Source: an uncultured Flammeovirgaceae bacterium
GTDB taxonomy: Bacteria > Bacteroidota > Bacteroidia > Cytophagales > Cyclobacteriaceae
Direction of reading: 5' to 3'
Assembly (NCBI GenBank): GCA_937883755.1
Contig: CAKZYA010000028.1
Coordinates: 1-42,857, forward strand
DNA length: 42,857 nt
Shown: one piece after another, positions 17,172 through 25,077 of the stretch
Position numbering within the stretch: position 1 is the stretch's first letter
Layout: every line of letters begins with the position of its first letter
Program-made: the position numbers and the translations under genes
Notes under the pieces: model-generated
Database searches by the model: none
What the model was told of the DNA's origin: nothing
Seen by the model: the letters and a program-made list of their open reading frames with translations, nothing else

Positions 17172-17537
17172 GTGCGAAAAACGTTTCCGAAGCGAGAAAA
17201 GCTAACGCATAAAAAACTCATCGGAAAACTATTTCACGAAGGGCAATCTACGGTACTATATCCCATCCGTTTTATTTATCTGCCGATTTCTGATCAAGAC
17301 TGCCACCAGGTTTTGTTCAGTGTGCCTAAGCGCAATTTTAAGAAGGCCGTCGATCGCAATCGTATTAAGCGGCAGATGCGTGAAGCTTATCGGCTGCATA
17401 AACATCTAATTCCTTACAACCCATCTGATAAAGTTCACTTTTTGCTAGGGTATATTTATATTGGTAAACAAAAGGTTGCGTATCCTCGCATCGAGACCAA
17501 AATAAAGGAAGCTATAAACCGTTTAAACAAAGTATAA
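17172..17537 (+). CDS. rnpA: Ribonuclease P protein component
   Basis: This 121-residue basic protein is the protein subunit of RNase P, which removes 5' leaders from pre-tRNAs. The signature helix with RNRIKRQMREAYR is present at about residues 61-73, and FSVPKRNFKKAVDRN matches the central conserved loop. The start is GTG at 17172, reading MRKTFPKREKLTHKKLIGKL. The ATG two bases earlier (17170) is in another frame and is ignored. It follows rpmH, as in most bacteria, but the yidD gene that often comes next is missing and a protease gene follows 22 bp later. Confidence 0.95.
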   Translation: MRKTFPKREKLTHKKLIGKLFHEGQSTVLYPIRFIYLPISDQDCHQVLFSVPKRNFKKAVDRNRIKRQMREAYRLHKHLIPYNPSDKVHFLLGYIYIGKQKVAYPRIETKIKEAINRLNKV

Positions 17538-17559
17538 CCCTTCATTATTTATTGCGCTT

Positions 17560-19218
17560 ATGAGTACCCGAAAAGTAGGCAAGTTATCAGTTGTCGTTGT
17601 TGTCCTTGCATTTGTTGGATTGGTTGCCTTTCGTGGTCCAGGCGATCAATATTTTGCTATCGCGAAGAACCTTGACATCTTCGCTACCTTATATAAAGAG
17701 GTAAACACCTATTACGTAGACGAAGTAAATCCGAATAAGCTGATGAAGGTGGGCATTGATGCCATGCTAAAATCGCTTGACCCTTACACCAATTATATTC
17801 CCGAAGACGATATTGAAGATTATCGTACCATGACGACCGGGCAGTACGGTGGTATTGGGGCAATTATCGGTAAGCGAAACGGAAAGAGCTTGGTGCTTAT
17901 GCCCTACAAGGGCTTTCCGGCGGAGAAAAGCGGGTTGAAGATTGGTGATGAACTGCTGAAGGTAGACGATGTGGATGTCACTGATAAAAGTGTGAGCGAG
18001 ATCAGTAAATTGCTGAAGGGGCAGGCCAATACAGATTTAACGATTACTATCCAACGCTACGGCGAAGAATATACACTGCCAGTCACTCTGAAGCGGGAGC
18101 GAATTACAGTAGATAACGTTCCGTACTCGGGCATGGTAACTAAAGATATTGGTTACATCAAATTAAGTAACTTTACAACTGGAGCTGGACGGGAGGTTGA
18201 GAAAGCTCTCACTAAATTGAAAGAAGAAGGTGCCAAGAAGATTGTTTTTGATTTGCGCGGCAACCCCGGTGGTTTGCTGAGCGAGTCAGTAAATGTATCG
18301 AATGTTTTTGTGCCCAAAGGGTCTGAAATTGTAAGTACCAAGGGTAAAGTAAAAGATTGGAACAAAGTATACCGTGCCCCGCACAGTCCAGTAGATACTG
18401 AAATTCCGTTGGCGGTATTAACCAGTGGTCGGTCGGCTTCGGCTGCCGAAATTGTATCGGGAGTAGTGCAGGATTATGATCGGGGGATACTAGTGGGCGA
18501 GAAAACTTTCGGAAAAGGATTGGTGCAGGCCACCCGCCCGCTCACGTACAATTCTCAATTAAAAGTGACTACGGCTAAGTACTATACTCCCAGCGGGCGC
18601 TGTATCCAAGCGATTGACTACAGCCACCGGGGCGAAGATGGCAGCGTAGGTCGAGTACCCGACTCGCTACGGACGGCTTTTCAAACTAAGAGTGGGCGAG
18701 TAGTATACGACGGTGGTGGGGTAAATCCTGATGTGCAGGCAAAAGCCGAACGTCTTGCTCCCATTACAGTAAGTTTGTTTACTAAGAACCTGATCTTTGA
18801 TTATGCTACTAAGTATTTTTACGAACATGCTGAGGCACCAGAGGCTAAGTCTTTTGAAATAAGCGAGACTGAATATGAAGATTTCTTAACTTGGTTATCG
18901 GATAAAGACTACGACTATGTAACAGAAGTCGAGCAAACCATTGATGACTTGACCGAAATCGCTAAAGACGAAAAATACTATCAGGATATTAAAGAGCAGA
19001 TTACTTCACTTCGTAAGCAAGTGCAGCATAATAAGGTGCAGGATTTGCAAAAATTCAAGGCTGAAATTAAAGAAGCATTGGAGGAAGAAATTGCCGCTCG
19101 CTACCACCTTTCAGAAGGAAAAACCGAAGCCTCATTTGATGATGATGAAGTGTTACAAGCAGCCATTAAAGTATTGAATGATAAAGATCGTTACGAAGAA
19201 ATATTGCGAGGTCAATAA
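17560..19218 (+). CDS. S41-family carboxyl-terminal processing protease
   Basis: The 552-residue protein has an N-terminal membrane-anchor or signal segment (residues 7-24), an S41 N-terminal region, a PDZ domain (about 90-175, GGIGAIIGKRNG and GLKIGDELLKVDD) and the S41 catalytic domain. The catalytic Ser294 in RSASAAE and Lys319 in FGKG are 25 residues apart, as in the CtpA/Prc family. An additional C-terminal helical region of about 150 residues follows. Such enzymes trim or degrade proteins in the periplasm. It lies 22 bp after rnpA and 4 bp before the interrupted TauE/SafE gene. A second S41 gene is at 40.8 kb. Confidence 0.93.
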   Translation: MSTRKVGKLSVVVVVLAFVGLVAFRGPGDQYFAIAKNLDIFATLYKEVNTYYVDEVNPNKLMKVGIDAMLKSLDPYTNYIPEDDIEDYRTMTTGQYGGIGAIIGKRNGKSLVLMPYKGFPAEKSGLKIGDELLKVDDVDVTDKSVSEISKLLKGQANTDLTITIQRYGEEYTLPVTLKRERITVDNVPYSGMVTKDIGYIKLSNFTTGAGREVEKALTKLKEEGAKKIVFDLRGNPGGLLSESVNVSNVFVPKGSEIVSTKGKVKDWNKVYRAPHSPVDTEIPLAVLTSGRSASAAEIVSGVVQDYDRGILVGEKTFGKGLVQATRPLTYNSQLKVTTAKYYTPSGRCIQAIDYSHRGEDGSVGRVPDSLRTAFQTKSGRVVYDGGGVNPDVQAKAERLAPITVSLFTKNLIFDYATKYFYEHAEAPEAKSFEISETEYEDFLTWLSDKDYDYVTEVEQTIDDLTEIAKDEKYYQDIKEQITSLRKQVQHNKVQDLQKFKAEIKEALEEEIAARYHLSEGKTEASFDDDEVLQAAIKVLNDKDRYEEILRGQ

Positions 19219-19222
19219 TTGA

Positions 19223-20053
19223 TTGCTCACTAACGTACTATATTTTTGGATAGCTTTAGCCGGCTTGGGAGGTGGATTCCTAGCCGGCTTTTTAGGTATT
19301 GGTGGGGGCATTGTTTATATCCTGATTTTGCCTATAGCCTTAGAATATGTAGGGGTTCCTGACTCAGAAATAGCCCAATACGTTATTGCTAATTCCATTT
19401 TCGGAACGGCTGCTGCTGCCCTGTTCGGTAGTATCACCCTAATTCTTCATAAAGATTTTTACTGGCGAGAAGTAGCTTTGGTGAGCATTAGCGCTATTAC
19501 TACCTCTTAACTACTGCTATTTACTTTTGTCAATACTCCTCTCTACTCCGAACAATACTTCAACGGCGCGATCATCATTTTTCTTAGTCTGATCATTTTG
19601 GTACGATTCTTACAAAGCCGCTCCAGTGTGATGTTTAATAACCCAGTGCGTAACGAAAACCTCTGGTACATGACTACCGGAGGGGTGGCGGGAGCTTTCT
19701 CGGCATTATCAGGGTTAGGTGGGGGCACGGTTTCTGTTCCTTTGCTTCAATCGGGCTTACATATTGATATCAAGCAGGCGAAATCTATTTCTTTGGGAGT
19801 TATTTTTATCGCTTCATCAGCAATCACTATTTTCAACATGATTGATCAACCGGCTAATTTGGTAGCGTTGACTCAAGCCGGATATATCATTTTTCCTATT
19901 TCAATTCCGCTTTCAATAGGGGTGCTGATCGGTAGCCCGCTCGGAGTGTTGGTAGCTAATAAAATATCTTCCCGCACTATCAGTTATATTTTTGTAGGAT
20001 TTCTGGTGTTAGTCATCTTACGTAAGTTAATGGAGCTGATACGTACCACATGA
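19223..20053 (+). pseudogene. TauE/SafE-family membrane permease interrupted by one in-frame TAA
   Basis: From TTG at 19223 to the stop at 20051-20053 there are 277 codons in one frame, the normal size for a TauE/SafE permease (sulfite, sulfonate or other anion export). A TAA at codon 96 (19508-19510) is the only interruption. Both family repeats are present and in the same frame: GLGGGFLAGFLGIGGG before the stop and GGVAGAFSALSGLGGGTVSVP-like sequence after it. About eight hydrophobic segments are seen in total. The stop lies between membrane segments (AITTS, stop, LLLFTFVNT). One base change (for example from TTA, CAA or TCA) or a sequencing error explains it; readthrough is possible but unsupported. 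The 3' end overlaps the next gene by 4 bp. Confidence 0.85.
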
Positions 20054-22353
20054 CCCAACTTTCCTTTATTGATAAAATAGTCGGTTGTACAATAATTCTG
20101 TTGTTCCTGCTTTCTCCGAGGAGTGAATGCCAGCGCGTAGCCGAGTGGGACTTTTCTGTTCCGGCATCACAAGGTAACGATGAGTTGACTTTGGCTTGGG
20201 CAGGAGGGCTAAATGCGGTTCAATACAATAGCATTAGACTCAATGATGATAGTCAGGACGATTTATTACTGTTTGATCGATCGTCAAATACCCTTCATCC
20301 GTTTTTGCGCCAAAATAATCAGTGGATTTATGCTCCTGAATATGCTCCATTATTTCCGAATGACTTGCAAAGCTGGGTAGCATTGAAGGACTATGACCAA
20401 GATGGTGATCAGGATTTATTTACGGCCTCGGGCGGACGAGGAATATCAGTATATCGAAATGATCGTGACGAAGGTAACGAACTTCGCTGGACACTGATGA
20501 TCGAAACACTGAGAACGGTTGCATTTGCTTCCGGGGCTACGGTGACGCTTCAGGTAAACTCCACTGATTATCCGGCTATTGTAGATGTGGATGGTGATGG
20601 CGACTTAGATATTGTCAATTATAGTGTCATTGGCAGCGGTAATCTTATCCTTCATCAAAATCAAAGTATTGAACAATTTAATCGTCCCGATTCGCTAGTG
20701 TACCAAACTACCAATATTCGATGGGGTGAAGTGGAAGAGTGCGACTGCGAACTATTTGCTTTTGGCAATCAAACCTGCGATGATCTGAACAGCGATTCCC
20801 GGAATGGCGATTCCCGGAACGGCGGTTACCAAAACAATAATGCAAAAATTTTAGAAGAAGCTAAGCTAGAGCATGTAGGTGGAAAAGCTCTGCTTATAGT
20901 AGATGCTGATGGCGATGGTGATTTGGATGCTCTTTCGGGAGATGAAGGTTGCTACGGCACTGCTTTTTTAGAAAATCAACCAGTAAATAATCAACTAACG
21001 TTTCAGAGATTTACTACGAATTATCCGGAGAATACGCAGCCTGCTTCTTCTGTCTTTTTTCCCGGAGCCTATCTAGCCGATGTAAATGCTGATGGAGTAA
21101 AAGACTTGTTATTTTCGCCCAATGCTAGCACTAATGTAGGCAATAGTATTGATTTTAAAAGTTCCAGTTGGTGGTATCGTAATGATGGGACAGAGCAAAT
21201 GCCTAACTGGCAGTGGCAAACATCTGGTTTTCTGCAAGACGAAATGATTGATGTGGGTGAAAATGCTGTTCCGGCTTTGGCTGATTATGATGCTGATGGT
21301 GACCTAGATGTGTTCATCGGTAACCGAGGAAACCTACGAGCCGATGGGTTCTACGCCGGATTATACCTTTACGAAAACGTAGGAAATGCCCAGCAGCCTT
21401 CATTTCAGTTTGTGACCCGCAACTTCTTAAGCTTGACCGATTGGAAGCTTCAGGAGTTGAAGCCGTACTTTGCTGATATTAACCAAGATGGAAAAACAGA
21501 TTTACTCATCAGTGGGCGAGAGTCAGTATCGAGGGAGACGCGTTTATATGCTCTACTCAATCAAGCTGAGGCGGGTAGTCCGGTAGACTTTCAACCATCG
21601 CAACGCCAGCCACTTACTCTAGCCTTTCGGTCGGAAGATAATCTGGCTTTCTACGATGTAAACCAAGATCAGCAGATAGATGTACTAGTGAGTAAACAAA
21701 GCGGTAATCTGATCTATTATCAAAATCAAAGCCCTGATTTTCCACCTCAGTGGGTGCAGGAAGACGACGCTTTTGCCGGAATAGATCGTAATGCCCGAGG
21801 TCTATTCTTAGCTTCAGCGATTGTAGATATTGACGGAGATGGTTCAGCCGAAATAATAAGCACTAACACCAGTGGCAACTTACTCATTCGCCCAATAGAT
21901 ACAGATAGTGAGGAGGACATTGTTATAGACACAGTTATGGTACAAAACGCACTGTTGTCCAAGACAGTATCAGTGCAATTGGGAAGACAAAACTGGTTGG
22001 CTACCGGACAAATCATTAGCGGTAGCACAACTGTACTAATCGGTAGTCAGCGAGGCGGAGTTTCCCTGTTACAATTGAATCAAGGTGAGCCGACAGATGG
22101 AGAGAAAATTGCGTTGAATGTATTTCCTAATCCTGCAATTGATGCTAGTTTGACCACAGTGCGGGCTAATCGAGCGATAAGTAGCGTTCAGATAATTTCA
22201 GTGAATGGTCAAGTTGTACACGAACTATTTTTAGCTCAGCCTCTCAGCCAGCTAAGCCTAGAAACTGCGGTATTGCCGGTTGGTCTGTACATCGTTCGGG
22301 CATTTTTAGAGCAAGGTGGCGCGATAAGTACTAGGTTGCTGGTAAGAAATTAG
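20050..22353 (+). CDS. Secreted FG-GAP/VCBS repeat protein with T9SS type A sorting domain
   Basis: The 767-residue protein has a signal peptide (to about residue 28) and at least eight Asp-rich calcium-binding loops typical of FG-GAP/VCBS beta-propellers: DYDQDGDQD, DVDGDGDLD, DADGDGDLD, DVNADGVKD, DYDADGDLD, DINQDGKTD, DVNQDQQID and DIDGDGSAE. The C-terminal 75 residues (LNVFPNPAID to LYIVRAF and a basic end) form a type IX secretion sorting domain, so the protein is exported by the Por system and probably attached to the cell surface. Binding of glycans or partners is plausible but unproven. A tandem duplication at 20793-20822 sits in a loop. It overlaps the TauE/SafE gene by ATGA, and its stop codon overlaps that of uxuA by 4 bp. 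Confidence 0.9.
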   Translation: MTQLSFIDKIVGCTIILLFLLSPRSECQRVAEWDFSVPASQGNDELTLAWAGGLNAVQYNSIRLNDDSQDDLLLFDRSSNTLHPFLRQNNQWIYAPEYAPLFPNDLQSWVALKDYDQDGDQDLFTASGGRGISVYRNDRDEGNELRWTLMIETLRTVAFASGATVTLQVNSTDYPAIVDVDGDGDLDIVNYSVIGSGNLILHQNQSIEQFNRPDSLVYQTTNIRWGEVEECDCELFAFGNQTCDDLNSDSRNGDSRNGGYQNNNAKILEEAKLEHVGGKALLIVDADGDGDLDALSGDEGCYGTAFLENQPVNNQLTFQRFTTNYPENTQPASSVFFPGAYLADVNADGVKDLLFSPNASTNVGNSIDFKSSSWWYRNDGTEQMPNWQWQTSGFLQDEMIDVGENAVPALADYDADGDLDVFIGNRGNLRADGFYAGLYLYENVGNAQQPSFQFVTRNFLSLTDWKLQELKPYFADINQDGKTDLLISGRESVSRETRLYALLNQAEAGSPVDFQPSQRQPLTLAFRSEDNLAFYDVNQDQQIDVLVSKQSGNLIYYQNQSPDFPPQWVQEDDAFAGIDRNARGLFLASAIVDIDGDGSAEIISTNTSGNLLIRPIDTDSEEDIVIDTVMVQNALLSKTVSVQLGRQNWLATGQIISGSTTVLIGSQRGGVSLLQLNQGEPTDGEKIALNVFPNPAIDASLTTVRANRAISSVQIISVNGQVVHELFLAQPLSQLSLETAVLPVGLYIVRAFLEQGGAISTRLLVRN
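20793..20822 (+). repeat. 15-bp tandem duplication inside the FG-GAP gene
   Basis: Two adjacent copies of CGATTCCCGGAAYGG (one differing base) encode DSRNG DSRNG in a loop between propeller blades. The repeat keeps the frame and looks like a recent slippage event. Confidence 0.8.
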
Positions 22354-23348
22354 TTTTGTTTTAACGAGATGCCACCCTTCTCAAGAATACCTTTAATATA
22401 GCCGATAGCAAAGATTTTTCCGGTTATTTCGTAGCCCGCGGATAGTCCGCTGTCGAATGTCCCTTGTGATTCGCCGTACATAACCGGAGCGTGATCAGGG
22501 CGCAGCGGCCCATCAAACCCGTGCTTTGCGTAGTGCTGAAGTAGTTCGGCCATCGGAGTAGAACCGTTGTCATGAAAAGTTTCTCGAAAGTGGTACTTGT
22601 TCCCAGTCACATCGCGCAGGTGCAGGTAGTTGATCCGCTTTTCGTTGAGCCATCGAGCGGATAAAGCAAATAAGTTTTCATCCATTAGCTTGAAGGTGGC
22701 CTGACAGAAAGTGATTTTGTTGGCTGAAATTGGATAGCGCTGCCACACTTTCTCAAAGGCTTCCGCTGAAGTCAGAATTCGGCCTATTCCCTTTAGCGGG
22801 CTGATGGGCGGATCATCAGGGTGCAATGACATTTCCACTCCCGCTTCCTGGGCGACTGGCAAAACGGCATCCAGAAAATAGTGCAGATTATCCCATAGTT
22901 TTAATTCATCTATCCGCTGTTCTTCGGAAACGAGATCTTGCGCATCTTCATGATTAAACTCACTGACCAAAGCGCTGCCTCGCTCAACTACATTGGTACG
23001 AGTACGATACCAGCCTACGCTAGCCATAAAATTGTAACATAGCAGGCGAATTCCTAGTTGGCCCATGTTGCGGAGCATCTGCTGGTAGCGTTCAATCCAT
23101 TCGTCGCGATTGGCTAAGCCCAATTTGATTGATTGCATGTCAAACTGATCTCCTTCCAGACCGTGGAGTATGAATCCGACCTCACTAAATTCTTGCTGAA
23201 TAGAGCGCAAAGAGGCCAAGTCGTAAGGAGCGGGTTTACCCGATAGGCTGGGCATTGCTTTGGTGATGGCATGGTTTACTCCTATCTGTCGAGCCAACGT
23301 CCACTTACGCTCATCGTAGCGGGGTGGCAGTAGCATCGTGATGATCAT
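22350..23348 (-). CDS. uxuA: Mannonate dehydratase, divergent in one active-site motif
   Basis: The 332-residue protein is a UxuA-type TIM-barrel enzyme that dehydrates D-mannonate to 2-keto-3-deoxygluconate. Conserved blocks are HPDDPP (176-181), YLHLRDV (241-247), FHDNG (258-262) and GPLRPDHAPV (280-289), which carry the metal ligands (Mn2+ or Fe2+). The block normally reading LCxGSLG is FCQATF here (214-219), so only the Cys is kept; a changed substrate is possible. The protein is shorter than the 394-residue E. coli enzyme, mainly through missing insertions. It is the last gene of the uronate operon, one base after the RraA-fold gene, and converges on the FG-GAP gene with a 4-bp overlap. 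Confidence 0.88.
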   Translation of the reverse strand: MIITMLLPPRYDERKWTLARQIGVNHAITKAMPSLSGKPAPYDLASLRSIQQEFSEVGFILHGLEGDQFDMQSIKLGLANRDEWIERYQQMLRNMGQLGIRLLCYNFMASVGWYRTRTNVVERGSALVSEFNHEDAQDLVSEEQRIDELKLWDNLHYFLDAVLPVAQEAGVEMSLHPDDPPISPLKGIGRILTSAEAFEKVWQRYPISANKITFCQATFKLMDENLFALSARWLNEKRINYLHLRDVTGNKYHFRETFHDNGSTPMAELLQHYAKHGFDGPLRPDHAPVMYGESQGTFDSGLSAGYEITGKIFAIGYIKGILEKGGISLKQN

Positions 23349-23349
23349 G

Positions 23350-24093
23350 CTAGAAATACCCTCCTTTGTTCGTGATGTCTTTTACGCTTTGTCCGTCCTT
23401 GACCCAGCCAAAGATTTTCTTTTCATTCGCTTTAATCTCCTCGGCTCGCAGTAGCACATCGTAGGCAAGGTCGCGGGGCACCACCAAAACACCATCTACG
23501 TCGCCCAGCACGATGTCACCCGGTTTGATCATTACGTTTCCGATCTCCAAGGCAATCTGATAGTGGGTAATTAGGCAGCGACCCAGACTACCGTTAGACG
23601 AGCGGTACTTATAGAACACCGGAAAATCGGCCTCCAGAATCTGATGGGTATCTCGAATACCACCGTCCAAGCAAGCGGCCTTAATTCTTTTTCTCTTGGC
23701 TGTGGCGGTCATCACTCCCCCCCAAGAAGTAGACTTTTCGTCGTTGCTACTGTCCCATACCACAAACGCATTTTCCTGCATAGCATCCAACATCTGGGTA
23801 CGAAACTCCATTTCACCGGTTACCTTGGTATTCGGGGCACTTTTTACCGTAAAGGCAAAGCCAGCCACTGTCCGATACTCCCGCAGCGGTACGATGTGGT
23901 TGGGCAATGCCTGGTTCATCAGGCAGAACTCCCGCAATACGTCGTTGATGGCTCCGGTATATAACTTTTCGTAGCGAGTTAATAATTCTTTATCGGCAAT
24001 CGGAAACTTGACTTGCGATACACCTTCCTGCATCTCAATCAGTTTGTCCAGCTTCATCATGCTCACTTCTTTTTTATACTGTTCCCTACTCAT
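23350..24093 (-). CDS. RraA / HMG-aldolase family protein of the uronate operon
   Basis: The 247-residue protein belongs to the RraA fold family, which includes 4-hydroxy-4-methyl-2-oxoglutarate aldolases and the RNase E inhibitor RraA. Trp124-Gly-Gly, the DGGIRD motif at 143-148 (Arg147 and Asp148 match the pyruvate-binding Arg and metal-binding Asp of the aldolases) and PGDIVLGDVDGVLVVP (about 192-207) are clear. An extra N-terminal helix of about 30 residues precedes the core. Names such as demethylmenaquinone methyltransferase given to this family are misleading. Its one-base spacing to uxuA suggests a coupled step in uronate breakdown, such as cleavage of a 2-keto acid to pyruvate. That role is inference. 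A Met at codon 12 or 13 could also be the start. Confidence 0.85.
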   Translation of the reverse strand: MSREQYKKEVSMMKLDKLIEMQEGVSQVKFPIADKELLTRYEKLYTGAINDVLREFCLMNQALPNHIVPLREYRTVAGFAFTVKSAPNTKVTGEMEFRTQMLDAMQENAFVVWDSSNDEKSTSWGGVMTATAKRKRIKAACLDGGIRDTHQILEADFPVFYKYRSSNGSLGRCLITHYQIALEIGNVMIKPGDIVLGDVDGVLVVPRDLAYDVLLRAEEIKANEKKIFGWVKDGQSVKDITNKGGYF

Positions 24094-24217
24094 AGTTTAT
24101 TGTTTGATTGTTATTAGTCCATAGTCCACGGTCGATAGACCACAGTCGTTGATCCTTGGTCACTCACCCACCATACAGTGCTAACTATGTATTGCACATT
24201 GCTCATTATACATTGCT
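24094..24217. repeat. Low-complexity repeat spacer inside the uronate operon
   Basis: This is the only long gap (124 bp) in an operon where other spacers are 1-20 bp. On the minus strand it begins with GCAATGTATAATGAGCAATG, related to the run at 16.66 kb, then has a string of near-repeats (GACTGTGGTCTATCGACC, GTGGACTATGGAC). It has the look of a dispersed intergenic repeat inserted between two co-transcribed genes. No ORF or promoter was recognised. Confidence 0.5.
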
Positions 24218-25057
24218 TCACACTCCTGGGCAGGACAAGAATCCTCCGTCTACTGGCACGGTAATCCCCGTCACAAACCCGGCATTTTGATCGCTGATCA
24301 GCCAGTTCATACAGCCTAGTAACTCCCTAGCTTCCCCAAATCGGTTCATTGGTGTTTGCTGCGTGATATTTTGGGCACGTTCGGTTTGGCTACCGTCTTC
24401 ATTAAACATGATTTTTCGGCTGCGGTCGTTCAGGAAAAAGCCGGGCGCAATGGCGTTGACCCGAATATTAGCCGGGGCCAAGTACGCGGCCAGCCACTGG
24501 GTGAAACTGACGATGCCATTCTTGGCCATTGCGTAGGCAGCTACTTTGGTGATGGGCCGATAGCTGGTCATGGAGGCAAAGTTGATGATGCTGCCTCGCT
24601 TTTCTCGAGCCATATCTCGCCCGAATACAAAACAAGGAATCACCGTCCCCATCGTATTGATTTCAATGACACTCTGAAAAACACTCATATCCAAGTTGAA
24701 AAAACCCTTCACCGAGTCGTCATCTTCAAGCTCCCGCTCGTCGTAAGCCGGAATGTTGGTCAGTGCTTCACTTTGGTTACCACCGGCACCGTTGATCAGC
24801 ACCGAACATCTTCCGAGCTCCTGCTTAATAGTTTCGTACGCTTGCCGGACTGCTGCCTCGTCAGCCACATCGACAGTAACGGAAATGGCTACTTGGTCCT
24901 TAGCTCGAATTTCTTCCTCAACCAATTTGAGTTTTTGTAGTGTTCGGCCCACAAGTGCTACTCGGTATCCTTGCCCTGCCAGGTCTTTGGCCATGGCCGA
25001 GCAGAGCGTTCCGCCTGCTCCGGTTACTACGGCTACTTTATGATCGGATTGGTTCAT
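24218..25057 (-). CDS. uxuB: SDR-family D-mannonate (fructuronate) oxidoreductase
   Basis: The 279-residue short-chain dehydrogenase has a TGAGGTLCS nucleotide-binding loop at 12-20, LINGAGGNQ at 88-95, and the catalytic Ser162, Tyr175 and Lys179 (SMTSYRPI...YAMAK). The INGAGGN motif and long insert after it are typical of the SDR-type D-mannonate oxidoreductases of Gram-positive and Bacteroidota uronate clusters, which are unrelated to the long-chain UxuB of E. coli. It would interconvert D-fructuronate and D-mannonate with NAD(P)H. The last Gly of the usual TGxxxGxG is Cys19, a small deviation. It starts 20 bp downstream of uxaC in the operon. The symbol uxuB is used for the reaction, not for homology to the E. 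coli protein. Confidence 0.85.
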   Translation of the reverse strand: MNQSDHKVAVVTGAGGTLCSAMAKDLAGQGYRVALVGRTLQKLKLVEEEIRAKDQVAISVTVDVADEAAVRQAYETIKQELGRCSVLINGAGGNQSEALTNIPAYDERELEDDDSVKGFFNLDMSVFQSVIEINTMGTVIPCFVFGRDMAREKRGSIINFASMTSYRPITKVAAYAMAKNGIVSFTQWLAAYLAPANIRVNAIAPGFFLNDRSRKIMFNEDGSQTERAQNITQQTPMNRFGEARELLGCMNWLISDQNAGFVTGITVPVDGGFLSCPGV

Positions 25058-25077
25058 CTATTCGATTGTTCAATGGT

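Noticed and set aside
19598-20053. Treating the second half of the TauE/SafE gene as a separate small gene
   Set aside because: It is in frame with the first half and completes the normal two-repeat permease, so one interrupted gene is the better reading.
22350-24093. The name demethylmenaquinone methyltransferase for the RraA-fold protein next to uxuA
   Set aside because: The family is not a methyltransferase; the DGGIRD and WGG motifs fit the RraA/HMG-aldolase group.
24356-24940. A 194-codon open frame on the plus strand, antisense to the SDR gene
   Set aside because: It mirrors a well-supported enzyme and has no signals of its own.
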